Of a DNA stretch of 64,000 nt, positions 46,188-57,900 are shown piece after piece. The notes beneath the pieces are model-generated. The model saw only the letters and a list, made by a program, of their open reading frames with translations, was not told where the DNA came from and searched no databases. Position 1 is the stretch's first letter, and every line of letters starts with the position of its first letter. The translations under genes and the position numbers were made by a program. Source of the DNA: Haliclystus octoradiatus. Lineage: Eukaryota; Cnidaria; Staurozoa; Stauromedusae; Haliclystidae. The stretch spans positions 26,457,732 through 26,521,731 of the forward strand of contig OU744449.1 in assembly GCA_916610825.1 (NCBI GenBank), written 5' to 3'.

Positions 46188-46624
46188 AGCTCGAAATCAA
46201 AGTGATTATTGTGAAACCAAAAATTAAATCAACATTATCAGCACATCATCATGTGAGTGCAGAAATATGCTGCGAATTAGGAGCTAAAGTTGCCAAACAT
46301 CTACAATCACTCTGTTCATGGTCAAGAACATTAGTTAGTTATATAACTCAAATTAATCAGTTTATGGATATGAAATCAAGAAAGACTGGTGCAAAGCTAT
46401 CAGAAAAGATTATTAACAGTAAAATATTACATAAGTGTAAAAGATACAAAAGCTTTTATAATAAATGTTGTGAAGCCGAGAAAAATATAGAAGAACATTT
46501 TTTAGAATCCATTTTGGCAAAACTATCTGACAAAGGTCGTAATTATCCATCAACAATTACTCCTTCAACTATTAGAGATCCTTTAGGAAAACTTCTATTA
46601 CCCACAGTCCCAATAAAAGGTTGA
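46188..46624 (+). CDS. Candidate terminal exon, helical, unidentified
   Basis: After a good acceptor (TTATTATTGTAG) a frame of about 145 codons runs to TGA at 46622-46624. The peptide is rich in K, S, L and E and looks largely helical (ELGAKVAKHLQSLCSWSRTL, YKSFYNKCCEAEKNIEEHF) before a P/T-rich tail (STITPSTIRDPLGKLLLP). BAR/F-BAR-like helices are one possibility; I cannot assign it. No partner exon was placed with confidence. Confidence 0.4.
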
Positions 46625-47985
46625 ATTATCGATATGAAATATATCTATCACTGATACCAAATATATAGACTAATCAGTAATGTGATAAAGTTTTGGTCGC
46701 AAATAGAGGTGTACTGTACTCTGTTTAGAGGTAATACTGTGAGATTGCAAATTATAGGCCTACTATGTTAACACAAAACAATGTTTCCAACAATTATGTC
46801 AATCTTCTATTGAACAACATGATATCTTCTGAACTTGTAGAGTAAAAAGCTATTTGAGCTCCATTTTGCAATATATGATTTTTATATGAATGTTTTTATT
46901 AAATTATTATTATTGTATCTGTAGAAAAGCGTATGAATACAGATGGATTAAAATCTATATTGACATTCCTATCTATTAATTTATTTCTAATTTTAATCTA
47001 AACTTTCCTAATATTAATTATAGGGCTACCAATAAATTAGGAGAAAGTATTAAATTGTAGCATAAGGCAATTTAATTTTATTTCAATCTGCGAAGTTTAC
47101 TTTTTTTCACTAGCCTGCGAATTTGGAATGACAATAATAATATTTGAATCCTACAAATTACATGTAAATAAATATTTTATAAGTGGCATATCGTATGCTA
47201 CATACACAGGATAAAATTGCAAGATATTTTTATCTATATAAAACGAATTTCAAAATTAATTATCATCATATTATACGTACTTCAGTAGTTTGGTAAATAA
47301 TTAAATTTGAATGATTGATTTTTAATTGTGAATATGATTGTTTCCCGGGGAGGGGGAGAGTAACTACCATTTCGGTTCGACGAGTTCGTCAAAGAGAACT
47401 TTGGGACGACCATAAAAATGCTTCATATCATCAAAAGATATTCCAATGTTCTTTTAATAAGAATATACATTAGCCTAAAATATGAGAATAAAATATTTTG
47501 AGTAGAAAAAAAGGCGGAAATTGGTCAGAAGTAAAAAGTATACCTCAAAAAATTTTGATGACATGGAATACCCTAAAAACGTTTCAAGAATTTTGAAAAA
47601 GGCACCATTTAATGTTTAAACATCCCCGTTTATCCCAAGAATGGAGCTAGCGATTGTCGCCTTTCCAGTGTGTCCCAAACTACATTTAATGCTGATTATC
47701 TCTGGATTAACTCTGTTTTGACTTTATCACCTGGATTTCAACATAGATGACATCAGAATAAGAAGCTTTCTCGAGAGGGATATATCCAACACAGGGTTGA
47801 CTATAGAAATTTCAAGCTCTGGAGATTTTTGCATTGAAACAGGTCAACTAAAAATATTTCTTTTTCGCTCTGCTCGGAAATGTTTTTTGCTCCAAAAAAA
47901 CAGCTGGAAAAAGCTTGCGGGCCAGAACTTAATGCCATGACCAGACACCAGAACGATTCAACCCTGCTTCGGCGGCCTACGGTAA
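46625..47985. other. Intergenic with a G-rich repeat remnant
   Basis: AT-rich flank, then CCCGGGGAGGGGGAGAG near 47344 and text (GACCATAAAAATGC, GAATGGAGCTAGCG) of the same style as the G-rich blocks at 3550 and 7855. No exon is seen. Confidence 0.4.
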
Positions 47986-48055
47986 TCCTGTATATACAAA
48001 AGGCCCTGTATATACAAAAGGCCCTGCATATCCAAAAGGTCCTGTATATCGAAGG
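47986..48055. repeat. Minisatellite, four 18-bp units
   Basis: Four head-to-tail units of CCCTGTATATACAAAAGG, the third and fourth with substitutions (GCATATCC, TATCGAAGG). Confidence 0.85.
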
Positions 48056-48124
48056 CTCTGGCATAGGCTATCCTGCTCAAAATAAGCTCATGATATATGG
48101 CCGAAAAAGAATAAACAGCAATTA

Positions 48125-48296
48125 GAGGGAAATCTATATATAGCAGCCAGCTATGAGAGATAGATAAATTGAACACTATTATATGTAAAGTCTGGTCTTT
48201 CTAAGCACGTTTGATCGATAGAAAATAAATTGAAAGAGTAGACATGCAAATGGCCGCTTAATAGGGGTGGGCGACATAACAGGTTTTATTGTACAA
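48125..48296. mobile_element. TA-flanked MITE family, diverged copy
   Basis: Contains CTATATATAGCAGCCAGCTA, AGATAGATAAATTGAACACT and CATAACAGGTTTTATTGTAC; the middle is scrambled relative to 37642-37818. Confidence 0.6.
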
Positions 48297-50194
48297 GTAT
48301 GTAGTTTCCTTTGATAATCTCAACCATCTCAATCACTGCTTTTTCACTTGAAAATCTGATACTGGTATTGTACATTAGGCGCAGGCTCACGGGCATTGCT
48401 TTGATATGCATCGAAAGCACGATCAATCGCAACACTATACAAATATTAATACAGTATGCGCAGTGACAGCGTGCAATTTTTTCTCGTCAATATCTCCCCT
48501 ATGACTCTCTCGGTTATGAGCCCCCGGTTTCCATATAGAGTGCCTCATGCATACACAGACATGACGTCGTGCGACCTTTTGATTTTTGCAAGAAAGGGAT
48601 TCAAAGGAAAATAAGCATGCCTCAGACTCCTGGAAGATTTGCAAAGAAATTCCCTTCTCTCTACTTTTGTTTTCACTAATATCCAACTTTCCAATTTCCA
48701 ATACATACCCAACTTAATTGTCAGCACTTTTGCAGTCAAGCATAAAATCTCAGCTCTCTTCGTGATAGGCATGATAAAGCGTTGCTAGACTAAAATCAAC
48801 GGCAATTTGTTAGGGAAAACATTTTTCAAACAAGTGTTAAAATTTCTCAGTTGTTAAATCTCCGGTGTGAGAAAAAAACTAGCATCAACAATACTAATGT
48901 ACGAGTTTCCTTTATCCGATGAAGAAAACCGCTCTCACAGTATGAAAAGAATAAATCTCCAGCTGATTTTACGCAAATACAACGGTTTTCCCATCTTCCT
49001 TGTATGTTGTCTTGCTTCCGAGTTTAGCCAAGAAAGAAGAAAAATAAAAGCACAGTTAAAACAACACGTTACAAGTTTATATTCAACAAATTTGAAAACA
49101 ATAAATTGACTTTGATTATTACTGTTGTGGTAAATTGCTGCTATCATAAGGTAAGAATTAAAAATATTTCTATTTGTATTGCTATTCTGAAGGAGGTGTG
49201 TTCGCTGTTTTTGTTGTAAGATTTATCGTTTCCTTGAAAAAAGAATATTTGGGTTTAAAAATTGGTGGATTATCGAACTACCTAATGCTGACGTTGATAA
49301 CAGATTAAGGCTGTCTATTATACATATTTCATCACGCAATTTAATAATCTTTTCATCAATAGATATCATAATAAATATAATAATTAAACTTTTGCTGAGA
49401 AATCAGAAAAAAAATTGTTTTTGTTGAATATATTGTCAAGTGTAAAATCCACCACCTTAAATCAGTGAAAACCGGATGTTGTTTTATCTTCAATTTTATT
49501 GTTTTCTGTATAGAGAAAAATAGCATAATAACGGGAACATAATTTTGTACCTCTTCTAAATACATGGTATCAAATTCTGGACTATAGGTATTATAACATG
49601 ACATGTAGTAATTATGTGATATTCTGTGAGCTCCTAGTAGCAATGCATGCTGGACGGCAGACTAGGTCGATCTATTTACAGTTCCGACAAGAAGGTTCAG
49701 CCTTAATCCTAGAGGCATTTCAAATTTTCTACAGAATTTTTGTTGTTGAAGTGGTTACCAGTGAAAACGTCCTCGGTGTGAGACGTCCACGCAGTTGCGC
49801 CAAGTTATAATAGTAATCGCACCAACTAACGTAAGATTAAATTTTTCTAAATATACTTTATTTTATTAAAAACAAATCCAGAAACTATTTCGAACATTTT
49901 TAATTCTACATCTCCATCAAAATATGAGATACTTCCAAGTTCAAAAATCCATCAAAATTTGAAAACCCTCGGTATTTGCACGGCATTTGCTACAAATCAC
50001 CTATTCTTTTTTGTATCGATTAAAATATTCCATTTATCAATTCATTCACAGAACACCTTTAATAATACATAAACTTAAGTTCTAGACTTAAATAAAGTCT
50101 GAAAACAACTGCTACATCATTCTTTTTATCAATAACAGTACAGTAAAAATACGCGGACGGAGTAATCTGAGGACGATTTAACTGGATACCGTTG
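48297..50194. other. Intergenic, no gene seen
   Basis: Several short open frames occur on both strands (for example 48867-49109), but none has splice sites plus a recognisable protein pattern. A fragment at about 49680-49750 (AGTTCCGACAAGAAGGTTCA ... TTTTTGTTGTTGAAG) may be a remnant of the CAGGGTCCGACA MITE. Confidence 0.4.
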
Positions 50195-50296
50195 AAGTTT
50201 CACTAATAAATCATAAAAATATTAATTTTCTTCTGAATTTGCTCCAATATATTCCGGATTCTAGGATTCCATGATTCCTACTTTTGTCGGACCCTG
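50195..50296. mobile_element. CAGGGTCCGACA MITE, right half
   Basis: Matches CACTAATAAATCATAAAAAT, TTTTCTTCTGAATTTGCTCC and the terminus TTTTGTCGGACCCTG of the family; the left end is lost. Confidence 0.7.
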
Positions 50297-51048
50297 TCTC
50301 TATATATTTTAACATTCGATTGCTAATATATGTACGTAAATAGTTTTCTTATAAGAAATCCATTGATAGGAATTAATTAATCGTTTCTTTATATTAAGAA
50401 CCCCGTTATACTGTTTATGAGAAACGTAGATGCTTAGTAAATAATTAAGCCTTCAAAATTTTGAGATTTTAGTAATTCTTCAAAATAAATTAAAAAATCG
50501 ACATTTCTTAAAACAAAATACGAAATTATTTTATTTCAATTCAGTTGATAAGTTGGCTCTATTTGGGGCCGTATTCTAACCTATAAAATAGTTAAATGCC
50601 ATACTGTACTTTGCCTTGTTCGCCTAATGAGATATTTTGCCTATTATATATACGGCCAAAAATAAGAAACGTTCATGTAGCCTAATAAGAGTGATATGAA
50701 ATTCAGAAATTGTATGCACTTCTGGTACCTTTTGTTATATTTCAAGATACCTGGAATCTTGCTCAACAATTTCATTATTTTTAAATAGAACCAAGAGGCA
50801 TTTCAAATGTCTATGCTAAAGACATGAGTACCTACCATACTGTAAGTATAATTTGTGTTTGCAAAACATTTCTATAAAAAGGTGTTAAATTTGCGTATTT
50901 CTGCATGATTGCGTGATGTTAATAGATGGCACATTGAAAAGTAACAGGCAAATAATAAAATCACTTTCTCTTTGATATGTGATGATTTGAAAAATGAAAT
51001 ATCGTCAACATTCTTAACACATTGTGAATTTCTTTAATTTGTTTCAGG

Positions 51049-51280
51049 AGTGAACAAAATTGCTTCACATTTCTCGAATGTTTTCAACTCATCGATATGG
51101 TCTTTACTTCCTTGTTAAATACTTCATTTGAGCCTGTTTACACGTGGGATGATCACTCATTCGTTTTGGCTTTAACGTCTAATAATAATAGCGATGCAAA
51201 TTGTAATGATATGCAAGACACAATTATTACAAGTCCAACAGTTGAAGAAAAGGAACAGTCTGAATGTGCTATCCAAGGAC
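51049..51280 (+). CDS. Candidate exon, possibly an alternative MRTF first exon
   Basis: An excellent acceptor (CTTTAATTTGTTTCAG) is followed by a frame open to a consensus donor (CAAGGAC/GTAAGT). An ATG at 51097 gives 61 codons in phase 1: an acidic, N/D/E-rich peptide with FEPVYTWDDHSFVLAL and SPTVEEKEQSEC. Phase 1 is what MRTF exon 2 (55137) requires, so splicing into it would give an alternative N-terminus, as vertebrate MRTFs have. It could equally belong to a different gene. The acceptor before the ATG implies an upstream non-coding exon or a trans-spliced leader. Confidence 0.35.
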
Positions 51281-54200
51281 GTAAGTGGGTGCTAATTTGT
51301 TTGTTGATGGCTTATTGGTATGACTTGTGCTATAATTAAATGTAATTGGATGTTTATTGCAGTTTGTCGGAAATACTGCGTATGACATGATTATACAGTG
51401 TACAAAAACTGGTACAAATGTCATTATTGGGCATGAGAGAGTTCCTCGTGTTCCGACTATCAGTCTTCTCTTAAAACAAAGGAAATTCACTCTGCTTTCG
51501 CTATTGTTTTAACAATTTTTCAATGGATTTATCTCTATTTTGACTGGCATTGACTCTCATGTCTGAATAGGGGGAGATAAATGGGGTTTAATTCATAGCA
51601 ACCTTTGATCCCCAAAATGGGTGAAATATCAATTACATAATTTATTCAAATCAAGAAATCTTCAGGGCTCTCTCGGTCAACGCCTTGCAACCATTTATTT
51701 CTGTCAAGTAAACCCTTAGTATAAACATTGAAATAGTATGATACGATTTACACTATACTACAGTCTATATAAAAATCAATCATTCATTAGCCTTGAAAGC
51801 ATCCCAAGGAGCGAGGACTATAGACAGTATATAGTCAATCTAAATATTTACTCGACAAAGTGATTTTTTCGATTTGTAAATCAGCCTAGGTAAACTGTTT
51901 ATCAAATGTTATACTTTAGTGACACAAGACAATCCCTTGAAGGTTAAATCTTCTATACAAAAGCAGCATCAGGGTCTGAAAAAGAACTGCAAGACTTATG
52001 GAATCCTGGAGTCATTTCAACATTTTCTTCTGAACTTTGTTGTTGAAGAAGTTTGACCAATAAATCATAAAAATATCAATTTTCTTCTGAATTTGCTCTG
52101 GCCTTCTGAATTTTAGGATCTCAGGATGATTCCTACTTTTGTCGGACCCTGGGAAGCGCATAATGTATCAATTATTTGAGATAGCTCTAAATTTATATTC
52201 GATTAAGAGAGAATAATACGTTTTTAAATATCAATAAATTATTTCCCTACCTGAGTATATCCTTTCAATTGGCGTTCATTCCACTGGGATGATCTGATTA
52301 ACCACCAGTTGCAGAGGTGATACAACACACTACCCAAACCCCTAATTAATTAACACCTTTACTATTAAAACATTTATTCTCAATTTTAGTATTACAATAG
52401 TGCTTAATTGACTATATATGTTCTGTAATGGTGATTACCATCATATATGTGATGCGAAAATTCCCCGAAAATAGACACTATAGATTACGTCATTAAGAAA
52501 TTTAGGGGGTATACGGTCACCTAACTCTACCCCTCCTCTTACTCCAAGTTGGGGACAGGCAGCCCTGGCTGTAAAAATAAAGTCTTGATAACGTTGGAAA
52601 CTTTGGAAAATGATACAATCTACTGCTATCTCTTTCATTTGACATATTAGGGTGGAGCTAGAAAAAATAAACCTCTTATAAACTTGTTATCTGTTCTGTA
52701 GAAAGAATTTCAAATATTTCCATATAAACAGGAAACATATTTCAGATCTTTAATGTGGAACATCTAACTTAATTATAAGCGCGTGACTATGGCTACCGAT
52801 AAAAGGATGTCTGCAGCTCACGTGAATAATGTGATGTGCACACGGCTGAACTTTGACTCTGTTAGCGACCAGATCATGATCAGATGTTTTGTCTAGAATG
52901 TGAATAACTGAAGCGAGACCGTGGCTAGACCTTGAGCTAGACAAGACCACCGAGCTTAGAAAATGTCACCCTTTCAGTCATTGAGAAATCAACTTTAATT
53001 GTTGGAAAAGTCTGTAGCTTGTGACTTAATCAAAGGGATTAATTACTGTCACATGATGGCTAGTGTTAGATAAATCACCCGTGTTTAACAGTATCATTGA
53101 AAATAAATATATTTTTACCTTTGTGTCATATATTTTTTTGACTTTGTATTAAAGTAAAGTTGGTTGACTAAGAAATTAATGTTAGCGGCTATCAAGTAAA
53201 TTATAGAGTGAAAAATGATTTAGAAATGAAGCATTTGAAAGTTTCTGAGTAAATCACTGAAAGCATGCTGAAAGAAATGTATCGAATGCAGCTGATATTC
53301 AAATATATCTTTATTTAACTTTAACAGCTATTTTGATTCACAATTTTGAGTAGATCGAAACTGCAAACTGCAAACCTGTAACTGTAATTCATCATTATCA
53401 TGTATACACCCAGTGCCTGAGAAAAGGTATATCATACCACCCTCAAGATTCCTAGGAAATGTCACTGATTTTCTTCTGAATTTCCTCGACCCAGCTTAGG
53501 AATCTATCGGCCTATTATAGGCTATCGGATTTTAGGATAGGATTTCGTTGAATCTGGTGTATTCAAAACCTGGCGTATCATCCAATTCTGACCGCAATTG
53601 TTACATTCGAGATAATTTTATATGCGACTCAACGAGGTTGGTTTCGTAAGCTGAAGTTCCGTATATGATATTCAGTATTACATAATTATGTGGTTAACAT
53701 TTATCAGCCATGAAGGGAATGTTCTAGCGATTTTAATATTACTTCTAGGGCTGTAAGTCTCATCCATTATACGGTCATTTGACCGCAAAATAGTGGAAAC
53801 AAGGTCAAAACAAATTGTCACTACTTTTATTCTAACGAAATATTATATAGAATATATAGAAAATGTACCGCAATGGCTGCTACAATCAAATAAGTACAAA
53901 GAGAACATTCATAAGTTACGTACGAGTTCGAAACGAACATTCAGCGAATCAAAACGATTATTTAACGAGATATTCTCGATTTAATTCAGTAATTTGTGTA
54001 GGTGTAATTACATATGAGTAAAGTGTAAAAAGTACAAAATCAGGCCTTTTTATTAGAGGCAACAGATGACGTTTTACTAAGCTCAAGCCATCTATCTAAT
54101 TGGACGGTTATTAATTTTGACAATAAAGTTTGTAAACGATTGTGTTTTAAATACAGGTTCTAAAGTCGATTTGTTGATTTCTAAAGTTATTGTTCAACAA

Positions 54201-54934
54201 CTTACGTCATCGTTTACAATAGTCTATTATGTATTTATTATATTACATACTATGATATGAAACCTTGATTGTATAAAATGTTCTCTTTCATCAATCATAT
54301 CTTGGTTGTGCACTCTCGTTTCAGTAAAGATGTAAATATTTATTCTACTAATATAAAACTTTAGGAATATTTTAAATATGAAATTTTTATATTGGTTAAA
54401 TGACGAGAATGTGGGAATGTTGTCTATAAATATTTCGTGGCAAAAATACGACCCCTTACCGTAGAGGGTCCCAAACTATGACTGCATGACCCTTCTGTTT
54501 CTCGACTATTTTACTCTAATTCTACAACCGCATTGCGTATCCTAAATTGGAGTTGAATTATAGTGATATATGTTAATGTTTTTGGCCTTGCTGTGAATTA
54601 AGTTTCAAGTGCAATTATCTCAAATCGTTAAATATTTGTTTATAGCAGAAATCCTGATCTTAATTATGCGTAAAATCATATGACTTACATCAGAAGTAAG
54701 TGCTGAAAAAAGCGTGAGTCATTCTTAAATTAGCATTTATAGTACCCAGACCTTAGATAAGGGGTATGTTTTAGCGCGGCGTGATAAAGTGTTCCATAGT
54801 TTCAAGACTCAAAACATGGACGGCAGAAATTATTTTTTTTTACAAGAAGCTGCTTAGATTTCTTACATATTACGTTTTAACTACTACCTATTTAATTATT
54901 CAAAGTTGAAGGAACTTATCTATTTAATAGCAAG
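51281..54934. other. Region upstream of MRTF
   Basis: Holds the CAGGGTCCGACA MITE at 51970-52151 and a related remnant near 53460-53530. A basic open frame at 53793-53984 (peptide ending LFNEIFSI) has only a weak acceptor-like TAG before it. The MRTF promoter should lie near the right end. Confidence 0.4.
51970..52151. mobile_element. CAGGGTCCGACA-type MITE copy
   Basis: Left end CAGGGTCTGAAAAAG, right end TTTTGTCGGACCCTG, interior GTTTGACCAATAAATCAT and TTTTCTTCTGAATTTGCTC as in 38764-38939. Confidence 0.78.
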
Positions 54935-57900
54935 ATGGATCCAAATAGTTTTAATGATTTCCTCAATTTTTGTCCTGATGGAAGAAGTGATTCACCCTCG
55001 TTGGAGAATTTATACAGCAATAAGCCAGGTTTGCGAGTTTCCTGGTTACTTTGATACATAACTGTTGCTTGAAATGCTTCGTTATTGAAAAATCTTTGTC
55101 ATAAATTTATTGACTTATGATTTGTTTACTTCATAGTGTTGGAAAGACGTTTGAAGTATCGACTTGATCGGGATGATTTAGTTGTCAGAGGACTTGTGCC
55201 GCGTAAGTGTTTTTGTTATTATTTATTTGATATGTTACGAGCAAGATATTACGCATGGAAATACTAAATAGCTAAATCATAGATTTGAAACATATATATC
55301 TCGAGCATTAGGTGTGTCTAATTGCTGTTTTTGTAAATCTACTCGATGTTTAATCACGAGGCCCTGTTTGATATTGCCAATGGGCCGTGGGTTTGTTCCG
55401 TCTGACGTCCTTGCTCGCACTGATTAAATTTTTAGATTACTTTCTTTTTGTATTTACAGCACATAGCACTGCAACTATAGCTACACAAGTTGCTCATCTG
55501 GAAAGAGCCAAGGTATTTTATAACTTATTGCATTTTTATTTTTCATGTCAACTTTACCAGTTGTTTTCAACATTATTTTTTAAAAATCCAAACATTCTGT
55601 AAAAAATATATTTCAACTTTCTTGCTCACTCGCGACAGCATATATCTTGTCGTGGGAACAATATATAATTATTCATTCATTTTTAAATATTAATTTAACG
55701 AGCTTATCATCTAAATCATATTTTGAATTGGATATTTTCCCAGACTGGTGATTATTTACAAAGAAAAATTCGTGTTCGTCCAAATAGACAACAACTTGTC
55801 CAGCGACACATTTTAACTGGTAAGCAAAAATCATACAATAATTGTTTTGTTGATCTATTATATTTCATCAATTCACAAAGGTCCCTTGTACTTCTTTCCT
55901 TTCCCTTGTATTGTCTAGCTATGGTTTTATTGTTGTTTTCAACTGATTTGTTAAGAACTATACTGTAGACAATGAAAGTGTTTTTCGAATTTTACATTTT
56001 TCATGTTATTTAAATTTAGGTCGAGCATTATTAAAATTTACGACTCAATCTAATAAATTAAACTTTAGCGATTATTCTACTTTTGAAGTAAACATTCTCC
56101 TTGAATCAGGGTTTCATTACCTTTAAAATGACACATTTTAATCTTCTAATTAGTTGGCTGAGTAGGCTAGACCAGCATTTTATTGCTTTCTCTCATAGTT
56201 TATTTTTAGGCACGAGAAAAAACAACTGTTTGTTTGCTATTTAAACCAATGTTTACAGAAGTTTTTCTACAAAACTCGTACAACCTATTTGTTTTAAAAT
56301 ATCACGAATTGTGGTTCGATATAGTTGAGTTCATTCTCTAATCTAACATTGATTACTTTTTACTTATTGTTAAAAAATTGATTTGATTTAATGTATTCTT
56401 CTAATAATAAATAATATATTTTATATTGCAAACTGTTATCTAATGATAATATCATGGTGAAAATATAAGCTTCGTGACAGCCAGTTAGTCACCGTATAGC
56501 ATTGACATTTTATGTTGTGTTATGAGTTTCTTTTATGAAACATCAGTTTCACATATCTAGCCTGTGTGCAATCTCAAATTGTTTCCATGTGAAATAATAG
56601 ACTATTAGTTACTACTATTTTGCCTAGGAAGATGTTGAGTCTGGACCATATATTGTCATAGACTACCAATCCCATTGATATGCTGCAAAGAAAACGTATC
56701 CACCATGGGGATCCATAATGGCTTATGATTCCGACCTAGCCTAGCTCCACAAGGCCCACTATTCCGCTACTCAATAGCCTTACAAAATTTCAGCCAATGA
56801 AATGACAGTAGCCTATGCATACAAGTTGAATTCTAGCAATTATATTTTTATTTTACAGATTCTCATGCTGATGCCTCAATTCAAGCAACACAGACAACCC
56901 TAGAACGCCGTCGCATTGCTGATCAACTGAACGAGCAACTATTTAATCGCCCCGGCCCTCTTGAACTTATCAGAGAAAATATATTGACACCTGATAACCC
57001 TGTTGTTTCGGAGAAAGTTAAACAAGGGGATGTACCATTTGACCCTATCTGTAATGGACTGTATTTGGCTGATTCACCAAATTCCGAAGTGGAAGCATCA
57101 CCAAATCATGTAAATGATCATGTCGATATATTCTCTGAAGCTTTTTCACAACATGTTAAAGTGGAACCAGAGATACTATCTGGACAAACAAGTCCTCTCG
57201 GTTGTGATCTTGATTTCCGTAATGTTCAATCATTCCAAGGAAATCTAGATCATAATCAAAAAGCTATCAATCAAGGGATTAATGCGCTTTCAAAGGATAT
57301 ACAAAGTCAACGGGTGATTAATTCAAAGGTATTGAAAAAGAAACAAGTTAATAAAGTAAAAGTTAAGAAATATAAGTATCATGAATACCGTCCGACTGGT
57401 ACAAAAGAAATCGTTGATGACGCCCCTACTGATGAACATTATAAAAAGCTTCTAGAACAGCAAACATTGTATTTACAACTACAAGTGATGCAACAGAATG
57501 CTCTTATGGAGGCATTACAAGGTAACGATGATAAAGATAATATGTCGTCGGATGTTAACGAACAAGAATGCTTAAGGGAACGTGCATCATCCTCTGTATC
57601 TTCGTCAAGTTCTGCTTATTCACCTCAGGCAAGTGCAACATCGTTAGAAGATATGAGAGTTACTGATCTGAGATCGCTATTGAAACTACGTGGTCTTCCT
57701 GTTTCTGGTCAAAAATCTAAATTAATTGAACGGTTGCGTTCTTACGATGAAATGAAGAGTTCTAGTTACAACAATGAAACATCTATGGCAACTGCATCTC
57801 CTATTAGTAGTATACCACAGACAGTTCCTAGTAACACTATCAGATCTGATACATCTGCATTACAAACTGCAGGTTGTGTTTCATCTTCATCAACGGTTAT

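Noticed and set aside
50790-50842. Candidate small exon with a GTAAGT donor upstream of 51049
   Set aside because: Its open frame ends in phase 0 and would read a stop immediately in the exon at 51049; the alternative frames contain stops.
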